Positions 1 to 5,295 of a stretch of DNA of 15,327 bases are shown piece by piece. Under the pieces are notes generated by a model. It worked only from the letters and a program-made list of their open reading frames with translations, did no database searches and was not told where the DNA came from. The stretch spans positions 1 to 15,327 of the forward strand of contig CABRZY010000022.1 of the NCBI GenBank assembly GCA_902475475.1, read 5' to 3'. Each line of letters begins with the position of its first letter. Positions within the stretch are counted from its first letter, which is position 1. A program made the position numbers and the translations under genes. Origin of the DNA: an uncultured Collinsella sp. Lineage in GTDB: Bacteria; Actinomycetota; Coriobacteriia; Coriobacteriales; Coriobacteriaceae.

Positions 1-336
1 TGTGCAATCGCAAGAAGATGACGGGGCGGAATGTCAATCCTGGTCTAACAGAGCCAAAAATAAAGCCCCAAGCGCTAAAAGTGTTCGCCCGGTGGCAAAC
101 CCACACCTCACACAGGGCTGATAAATCGTTTTAGCAAGAACCAAATCGACCTGGTTTTCGGAAGTATGCGGCAAATTCTGGAACCTCCGAGCACACCCTG
201 TTTTTTCGCAACAAAATGCCTGATAAACTAGCCTCAAAAGCCAGGTCCGCTCATAGGGTTCAGATTTTGCCGCATACTTCCGGATTGACGCTGGCATCAC
301 TCGCTTCAAAGAGATGATTTCGGCCAGGAGGGCATT
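1..336. other. Intergenic stretch without a credible gene
   Basis: No coding region is convincing here. The sequence is more AT-rich than the rest of the window and is dominated by the large imperfect palindrome at 159-282. A minus-strand reading frame (34-360) runs through the palindrome and into the start of the next gene, but it has no recognisable domain and no reason to be called. A TTGACG hexamer at 285-290 could be a -35 box for the gene at 337, but no acceptable -10 box lies 16-18 bases downstream, so I do not call a promoter. Confidence 0.6.
159..282. repeat. Imperfect palindromic intergenic element
   Basis: The outer arms at 159-180 and 261-282 are inverted copies matching at 21 of 22 positions; the left arm begins CGGAAGTATGCGGCAA and the right arm ends TTGCCGCATACTTCCG. 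Weaker complementarity continues inward (181-200 against 241-260, including GAGC against GCTC and AACC against GGTT), leaving about 40 unpaired bases at 201-240. There is no T-run at either end, so it is not a simple intrinsic terminator. I infer a dispersed intergenic palindrome (MITE- or REP-like) or a structured RNA segment. No transposase is present in the window. The pairing is seen directly; the class of element is inference. Confidence 0.6.
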
Positions 337-1410
337 ATGGACCTGACGCTTTGTGGGCAATCCGCCTTTAACTACTACCGCATCCCGCCGCAGGTATTAG
401 GCCTTTACCCCGCCATTAGCCTTGGCAATATGGATCGCAGATGTTGTGGCCTCGGAAGTCATGCAGTTGTAAAAGACCTGCTTCACGCACCACTTCACAG
501 GCTTGTATTCACTCGGGCACAATCCGGGTCGCGAAGCCTGTTTAAATCGCACCTCCTGACCCAAGAACCACCTCCGGGGTCGTTTAGGCAGACTGAACAT
601 GGATTTGATGTCACTTCACCGGAGTTCACGCTGCTCAGCCTTGCCACGCAGGTCTCACGCAACCAGTTGCTCATGGCGTGCTACGAGATGTGCGGCTCCT
701 TTGCAGTGTTTAAGCCCTGCGAGCGAACGCAACAACAACTCGATGAAGCTATTTCGCTTAAGTTCATTCCACCCAACTGCGGCTGGGAGCGAGTTAACGA
801 CACCAAGGGCAATGACACCAACTTGTGGAAGCGCACGCCGCTTCTTACCGCAACGGATATCGCCGCGTTCGCCAAGCAAGCCGCAGGCCTGCGCGGCGTC
901 AAACAACTGCGCTGGGCGGCCGAGCACATGACGGGGCAGGCCGCCTCGCCCTTCGAAGTGCAGACCTCCTTGCTTATCTCGCTCCCCCGCGACGAGGGCG
1001 GCCAGGGCATCGAGATCGCCAACAACGCGCGCATCCCGCTCAGTGAAGCCGCACGTTCGCTGTATGACAAAACCTGCTGCTACGCCGATATCCTCATCGA
1101 AAGCGCCACCGACAGCATGGGCGTCATTCTGGAATGCCAAGGCCGCTCTGCCCACGACAGCGAAGCCGCGAGCCTCTCCGATGCCGAGCGCGCCACCGCG
1201 CTCACAAGCATGGGCTACGACGTCATCCAAATTACCTATGACCATATCAAGGAGAAGAAGAGCTTCGACCACATAGCCGAGCTCATCCATAAAAAGGCCG
1301 GGCTTCCCCACATCCCAAAGACCAAACAGGAGCGCATTGCCGAAGATACCTTACGGCAAGAGCTACTTGTCGATTGGGTTGAGCTATTCACTGCCGGGCC
1401 GGCCAGCTAG
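337..1410 (+). CDS. DUF559/Vsr-like endonuclease-fold protein, hypothetical
   Basis: A 357-residue protein of unproven function. The C-terminal half resembles the restriction-endonuclease-like fold of DUF559/Vsr proteins: ASPFE at 203-207, an acidic strand YADILIE at 249-255 (Asp251), then ILECQGRSAH at 264-273, giving a D...E-x-Q pattern with a following His, and SMGYDVIQITYDHI at 291-304, the usual closing strand. The N-terminal third (CGQSAFNYYRIPPQ at 6-19; TSPEFTLLSLA at 93-103) resembles the region that precedes this domain in actinobacterial relatives. ATG 337 is preceded by AGGAGG at 326-331 with good spacing, which fixes the start. Base composition over the first 260 bases is less GC-rich than neighbouring genes, hinting at acquisition. 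It stands alone, with no methylase or obvious partner. The metal-site Lys of classical PD-(D/E)xK enzymes is Gln here, so activity is uncertain. Confidence 0.75.
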   Translation: MDLTLCGQSAFNYYRIPPQVLGLYPAISLGNMDRRCCGLGSHAVVKDLLHAPLHRLVFTRAQSGSRSLFKSHLLTQEPPPGSFRQTEHGFDVTSPEFTLLSLATQVSRNQLLMACYEMCGSFAVFKPCERTQQQLDEAISLKFIPPNCGWERVNDTKGNDTNLWKRTPLLTATDIAAFAKQAAGLRGVKQLRWAAEHMTGQAASPFEVQTSLLISLPRDEGGQGIEIANNARIPLSEAARSLYDKTCCYADILIESATDSMGVILECQGRSAHDSEAASLSDAERATALTSMGYDVIQITYDHIKEKKSFDHIAELIHKKAGLPHIPKTKQERIAEDTLRQELLVDWVELFTAGPAS

Positions 1411-2255
1411 CAGCTAGCAATCAGGGGCAGCGCAGGCACATCGGGCGATTCGACACGGGCGGCAAAACCCGCCTCGGTTAGCTCGATGACCTCGGTAAAC
1501 GTCGCGTCGAAGAATTCCTCGGTCAGCAGGCGGTATGGCGGATGGTCGGGCTCACCGGGGTTTTCGCGTACAATCTCGTGCATGACGCCGATGGTCTTGA
1601 GCACATATTCTTTATGGATGGGATACTGCCCAAAACGCGTCGCAGCGGTATACAGGCGATCGGTCGCACGCGGGATGGAAACAATGCCGAGCGTCTTGCC
1701 GAACCAGTCAAAGTCGCCTTGCTTTTTAATGCGGAACTCCTCGCACGGCTTGCCGCCGTGCGCCTCCAGGTACTGATTCACGCGCGTATTCCATACGGTA
1801 TCGGCCACCAGATGCGACCAGACGCCCAGTGTCAAATCGAGCAACGACTGAGCCACGTCCTCGGACGCAAGCGAGAACTCACGAGCGCCGGGACCGGCAA
1901 CCGGCTCGGCATCCTTGTAGCGCTGGGGATAGTGCACGCGATTCAGTCGCTCGCGCTCCTCGATAATCGAGGTCGCCGCGGCTGGCGCGCCAGTGGGCGA
2001 GCTTTTAAGCAACGGTGCCACATAGGTATCCCAGAACTCATGCTCACGAGGCTTAGGGATAGGCTCGGGCTTTGCAAAGTGCGTAATGCGGTACGGGATG
2101 GGATCGGCGATGCCAGGGACCATATAGCCCACGAAGATATCCGGAACCACGCAGCCAAACAAAAAGGCATTGCGGTCGCGCACGCTATTGGCAAGCGCAC
2201 CAGTGCGCTCCAGCAAACGCTCCGTCTGAGCGATATGAATGTTCCAGCTTGGCAT
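1407..2255 (-). CDS. Zinc-dependent phospholipase C family protein
   Basis: A 282-residue protein of the Zn_dep_PLPC type. Visible family features are the N-terminal MPSWNIHIAQ (Trp3, His7), FGCVVPDIF (Asp39), ITHF (His59) and WSHLVADTVWN, an HxxxD zinc motif (His148, Asp152). Relatives include secreted phospholipases, but no signal peptide is visible, so this one is probably cytoplasmic and its substrate is unknown. An in-frame ATG lies four codons upstream (2267). I prefer 2255 because GGGGGTGG sits just upstream as a ribosome-binding site and because the probable promoter would leave only about 8 bases before 2267. It is codirectional with the ECF transporter genes but has its own promoter-like sequence. 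Its stop codon overlaps the stop of the convergent gene by four bases. Confidence 0.75.
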   Translation of the reverse strand: MPSWNIHIAQTERLLERTGALANSVRDRNAFLFGCVVPDIFVGYMVPGIADPIPYRITHFAKPEPIPKPREHEFWDTYVAPLLKSSPTGAPAAATSIIEERERLNRVHYPQRYKDAEPVAGPGAREFSLASEDVAQSLLDLTLGVWSHLVADTVWNTRVNQYLEAHGGKPCEEFRIKKQGDFDWFGKTLGIVSIPRATDRLYTAATRFGQYPIHKEYVLKTIGVMHEIVRENPGEPDHPPYRLLTEEFFDATFTEVIELTEAGFAARVESPDVPALPLIASC

Positions 2256-2281
2256 AGCCACCCCCATAAAAAACCTGGATA

Positions 2282-2290
2282 ACTATACCA
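2282..2290 (-). promoter_or_regulatory. Extended -10 promoter for the phospholipase-like gene
   Basis: Read on the minus strand this is TGGTATAGT, a TGN-type extended -10 element with a TATAGT hexamer (five of six consensus bases). No good -35 hexamer lies 16-18 bases upstream, as is often the case for extended -10 promoters. Transcription would start near 2275, about 20 bases before ATG 2255. This supports separate expression of the gene from the transporter operon upstream. Confidence 0.4.
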
Positions 2291-2335
2291 TCACGGCGAA
2301 GCCGCGCGGGCGGCTACGCACGCTCTACGCAGCAA

Positions 2336-3124
2336 CTAGTCCGTAGCACCGCTTTCGGTTTCATACGACGGCGAAGGCGCCTCGACCACATGGTGATATC
2401 GATCGATATAGATTGCACGGGCACCCAGGCGTCGCACCAAATCCTGGTGATGTGTGCTCATCAAGACCGTCTTACCCGCCGCGACGTAGGCCAGCAAGAA
2501 GTTGACCACGATGTCGCATGAATCCTCGTCAAGTCCGTTGGTGGGCTCGTCGAGGACCAGGATATCCGGGTTCATCGACACCACCGCAGCCAGCGCAACG
2601 CGCTTCTTTTGCCCGCCCGAGAGCTGATAGGGAGAGGCGTCGGCAAGGTCGGCAACCTGGAACAGCCTCATGGCATCGTGCACGCGACGGTCGAGCTCGT
2701 CTGCCGGCAGTCCCATCTGCGCGGGACCAAAAGCAACTTCCTCGCCCACCGTAGCGCAGAACAGCTGGGCGTCGGCATTCTGGAACACAAAGCCCACGCG
2801 CTGATGAAAACGCTGAGCGGCCGCAGAATCCTTTAGAAACGCCGCATCGATCACGTGCCCGTCAAACAGGTATGCCCCTGCGTCCGCGAGTTCAAGGCCG
2901 TTAATAAGACGCATAATCGTCGTCTTACCGCAGCCGTTGGGACCGAGCAGGGCAACGAGTTCACCACGATCGACCTGCAGCGACACACCATCGACAACCG
3001 TATGCCCCGCATAGGAGAACACCACGTCGCGCAGCTCGATGAGCGGCGCGACCTCGGCGCCGCCCGCACCGTTCGTGCCCGCCGCACTATTCATATCGAT
3101 CGTCAAAACGTCGCCCTTCCCCAT
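2336..3124 (-). CDS. cbiO: ECF transporter ATPase, CbiO/NikO type
   Basis: The ATP-hydrolysing subunit of an energy-coupling-factor metal transporter, about 262 residues, acting at the inner face of the membrane with the CbiQ-type and CbiM-type subunits encoded just upstream. All ABC motifs are present: Walker A GPNGCGKT at 61-68, Q-loop Gln115 in FVFQNADAQLF, signature LSGGQKKR starting at 168, Walker B ILVLDEP at 188-194, and H-loop STHH (His225). FQNADAQLF is typical of ECF ATPases. The open frame extends upstream to 3256, but that part overlaps the preceding gene and reads as Arg/Cys-rich noise. ATG 3124 is preceded by GGGG at a sensible distance and leaves a 28-base gap after the CbiQ stop; ATG 3094 is an alternative. 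A single ATPase gene suggests a homodimer. Confidence 0.9.
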   Translation of the reverse strand: MGKGDVLTIDMNSAAGTNGAGGAEVAPLIELRDVVFSYAGHTVVDGVSLQVDRGELVALLGPNGCGKTTIMRLINGLELADAGAYLFDGHVIDAAFLKDSAAAQRFHQRVGFVFQNADAQLFCATVGEEVAFGPAQMGLPADELDRRVHDAMRLFQVADLADASPYQLSGGQKKRVALAAVVSMNPDILVLDEPTNGLDEDSCDIVVNFLLAYVAAGKTVLMSTHHQDLVRRLGARAIYIDRYHHVVEAPSPSYETESGATD

Positions 3125-3152
3125 TTGCATCCCCAGCCGGAACCAGCAGCGC

Positions 3153-3995
3153 CTACAGCACGGCGCACAACACCGCCAGCAGCGCCACGCCGGCCGCATA
3201 GACCGCATCGCGCCAGCCAAACCCGGCGCGCGCGGGCGCCGGATACGCACCGGCAAAGCCGCGGCAAAGCATAGCCTCGTCCATCGCGCGGCTGCATTCC
3301 ATCGCCTTGATAAACGTCATGCCCATGATACCCGCGACCGAGTCGGTACGCGAAAATCTCTCAGGCGCACGGCCAACGCTGCGCAGCATGACCGATTCGC
3401 ACAAATTGTGCGCCGTGCGACCCAGCACCTCGACGTGCTTGAGCGCCATATCAAACGTAAAGATGACCTCGTCGGGCAGGTGCAACATTTTGAGCGCCGC
3501 CGACATGCGGCTCCAGGTGAGCGTCCACGAAACACCCAGCACCAGCGACACATTAATGAAGGTTTTGAGCGCGATCTTGAGCATGGCGCCCACAGCAGAA
3601 GCGTCCAGCAGCAAGGCGGGCAACGCCAGAACCACCGCAAGCCCCGTGGCGCCAAGCGCCGGCACAAAGGTTGCCCGCAGCCCGCGTACGGGGCGCACGG
3701 CAACGAGCACCAGCGCGATAGCCGCCATCAACATGAGGTACAGCGGGCTCTGTGTCAGGCACACGCACAGGACGCAAACGAACATCCCCAGCAGGCGCAC
3801 CGGAGCCGAAACACAAGAAAGGGCGCGGTCGACCATCGACCCGCCCTGGTGCGCGCCTCCACCCAGGCGAACCCGCTCAAGCAGGCTCGCCAGATGCAAA
3901 ACGTTCTTTTGCATCACACGATGCCGAGCCCCCACGGGCTCATAACGCTGCTCGACCGCAAGCCAGCTAGGCAGCTCGGCTATTGCCATGAGCAC
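3153..3995 (-). CDS. cbiQ: ECF transporter transmembrane subunit, CbiQ/NikQ type
   Basis: A 280-residue EcfT-family membrane protein that couples the ATPase to the metal-binding permease. Hydrophobic segments lie near 67-81, 83-100, 109-130, 135-160 and 262-280. The cytoplasmic stretch between the last two carries two short coupling motifs, ESVMLRSVG at 200-208 and DEAMLCRGF at 239-247; these are the Ala-Arg-Gly-like motifs of EcfT proteins that dock on the ATPase. The start is probably GTG 3995, because AAGGA lies five bases upstream; ATG 3989 is the alternative. Either start overlaps the end of the CbiM-type gene by 23-29 bases, suggesting translational coupling. The N-terminal 55 residues are less conserved-looking and rich in charged residues. 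Confidence 0.88.
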   Translation of the reverse strand: MLMAIAELPSWLAVEQRYEPVGARHRVMQKNVLHLASLLERVRLGGGAHQGGSMVDRALSCVSAPVRLLGMFVCVLCVCLTQSPLYLMLMAAIALVLVAVRPVRGLRATFVPALGATGLAVVLALPALLLDASAVGAMLKIALKTFINVSLVLGVSWTLTWSRMSAALKMLHLPDEVIFTFDMALKHVEVLGRTAHNLCESVMLRSVGRAPERFSRTDSVAGIMGMTFIKAMECSRAMDEAMLCRGFAGAYPAPARAGFGWRDAVYAAGVALLAVLCAVL

Positions 3996-5049
3996 CGCTT
4001 TCCTTGACCGTCAGCGAGACCAGGCGGAACGCGATGGTAAGCACCGCCACGCCAATCACGCCCGAAAGAATATACATCGCGGCCTGGCCAGCAAAGCCAA
4101 GGCCCTGCTCCTCGGAATAGGCCTGCAGATAATCGCCCGTGGGCAGAGCGTCGGCAAAGGTCGGGGTATCGAGGCCGACCGAAGCCTGCAGACTGTCGTC
4201 ACCAGCCTCCTGAACGGCGGTCGCGGCGCCCTCGGCGTCCCACTCGCCCCATGCGTCACCGGTGGCAAGCAAGCCGAGCGGCGTAGCCACGACAAGCACG
4301 GCAACCAGAATGAGCGTGGGAATCAGGGAAGTCTTCTTGGCAGTACCATCGCCGGCAAGCTGGCCATCGACGGCCTCGGCCCCGACGATAACGCCCGGTG
4401 CCGTCTTCTTGATAAAGCCGTAGATGGCGGCCGTCGCAACGCCCTCGATCACGCCGGCAACCAGCATATGCGGGATCAACATGGCAGGAATAGCCACGGA
4501 CAGCGGGAAGGGGCAGTACAGCGGCGCGCCCGAAGCGTTGGTAAAGAGCATCGGCTGAATGCCAAACTCGATTGCCGCGCACAGGGCCGCCAGGCACAGG
4601 CCGACCCAGCCGCTTACGATGGCCGAAACCGAGGTGCCCCAGCTCTTGTCGTGCAAACGGCTGTTAAGCGCGCGGAACACGATGGCTGCGGCAAACGGCA
4701 ACACGAAGGCCATGTTAAAGCAGTTAGCGCCAAAGGACAGGATGCCGCCGTCGCCAAACAGCAGCGCTTGCAGCGCCAGCGCGACCGAAACCGCGATGGC
4801 CGCGGCCTCGGGGCCTAGCAGCAGCGCGATGAGCGCGCCGCCGACGGCGTGACCCGTGGTGCCGCCGGGCAGCGGCACGTTGAACATCATGAGCAAGAAG
4901 GAGAATGCGGCGCAGATGCCCAGGAAAGCCATGTGCTCGCGATCGAGCGTGGCGCGCACCTTCTTGATGCAGTGGACCCAAACGGGCACCATCGCCACCG
5001 CCATGACGGCATCGGTCTGCGGGGACAGATAATTATCTGGAATGTGCAT
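3967..5049 (-). CDS. cbiM: ECF metal permease CbiM/NikM with fused PDGLE segment
   Basis: The substrate-binding (S) component of a nickel or cobalt ECF transporter, 360 residues. It begins MHIPDNYLSP: the amino-terminal Met1-His2 and His67 (in GGTTGH at 62-67) match the metal ligands known from NikM structures. Several hydrophobic helices follow up to about residue 215. After a linker comes a helix near 243-256 and TPLGLLATGDAWGEW at 256-270, which resembles the PDGLE/NikN-like accessory region, then a last helix near 322-346. The small N subunit is therefore fused to M, so no separate gene is needed. The MHIPD start is typical of NikM, whereas cobalt CbiM proteins often carry MHIMEG. Together with the NikR-like operator upstream, this favours nickel. 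ATG 5049 follows GGGAGG with five bases of spacing. Confidence 0.9.
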   Translation of the reverse strand: MHIPDNYLSPQTDAVMAVAMVPVWVHCIKKVRATLDREHMAFLGICAAFSFLLMMFNVPLPGGTTGHAVGGALIALLLGPEAAAIAVSVALALQALLFGDGGILSFGANCFNMAFVLPFAAAIVFRALNSRLHDKSWGTSVSAIVSGWVGLCLAALCAAIEFGIQPMLFTNASGAPLYCPFPLSVAIPAMLIPHMLVAGVIEGVATAAIYGFIKKTAPGVIVGAEAVDGQLAGDGTAKKTSLIPTLILVAVLVVATPLGLLATGDAWGEWDAEGAATAVQEAGDDSLQASVGLDTPTFADALPTGDYLQAYSEEQGLGFAGQAAMYILSGVIGVAVLTIAFRLVSLTVKESGAHGNSRAA

Positions 5050-5106
5050 GTACGCCTCCCGGTTATCGGCGCACGGAATTGCAACGCCGCTTGAATCACC
5101 TTGCCA

Positions 5107-5134
5107 GTGTTACGTAATGTCAGATTCGTAACAC
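5107..5134 (-). promoter_or_regulatory. NikR-like operator upstream of the ECF transporter
   Basis: A perfect dyad, GTGTTAC (5107-5113) and GTAACAC (5128-5134), separated by 14 bases; one further base pair extends each half. As I recall, GTGTTAC-N13/14-GTAACAC is the NikR operator form reported for Desulfovibrio-type nickel regulons, distinct from the enterobacterial GTATGA-N16-TCATAC. It begins 10 bases after the predicted -10 box, so a bound repressor would sit over the transcription start. No nikR gene lies in this window. The dyad is seen directly; the identity of its regulator is inferred. Confidence 0.65.
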
Positions 5135-5144
5135 GCCGCGGGCT

Positions 5145-5173
5145 ATCATAGCAAAACGGCGCACTGCCGACAA
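5145..5173 (-). promoter_or_regulatory. Promoter of the ECF transporter operon
   Basis: Minus-strand -35 box TTGTCG (5168-5173) and -10 box TATGAT (5145-5150) with a 17-base spacer; four and five of six consensus bases match. Transcription would begin around 5137, immediately upstream of the NikR-like dyad. The -35 box falls in the loop of the hairpin that probably ends pheT transcription. Confidence 0.55.
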
Positions 5174-5187
5174 AGCAGCACGCCGTT
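5155..5187 (-). terminator. Probable terminator hairpin of pheST
   Basis: Arms AACGGCG (5155-5161) and CGCCGTT (5181-5187) pair, followed after a CA/CA internal mismatch by CTGC (5164-5167) with GCAG (5175-5178); the loop is seven bases. Read in the minus direction the stem runs into TTTT. The internal mismatch and short T-run make it a modest terminator. It lies about 110 bases after the pheT stop codon. Confidence 0.4.
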
Positions 5188-5295
5188 ATGTAATGCGCGT
5201 GTCATATATGCAGACTCAGCAGCGCCTTATACCGGGCATAGCAGTCACGTAGGATTCGGCAGCAGCCACCACCAACCCATACCCCAGCGCAAATC

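Noticed and set aside
285..318. Promoter for the gene at 337 built on TTGACG at 285-290
   Set aside because: No acceptable -10 hexamer at 16-18 bases; GATGAT at 313-318 is 22 bases away.
34..360. Minus-strand open frame of 108 codons
   Set aside because: It lies over the palindromic element and overlaps the start of a better-supported plus-strand gene; no domain is visible. Probably a by-product of the repeat.
3125..3256. Extended N-terminus for the CbiO ATPase
   Set aside because: It overlaps the CbiQ coding region and reads as Arg/Cys/Pro-rich noise; the conserved ATPase starts after 3124.
5050..5295. Cobalamin riboswitch upstream of the cbiM-type gene
   Set aside because: No B12-box-like sequence was found, and the promoter-to-start distance (under 100 bases) is too short for that riboswitch.
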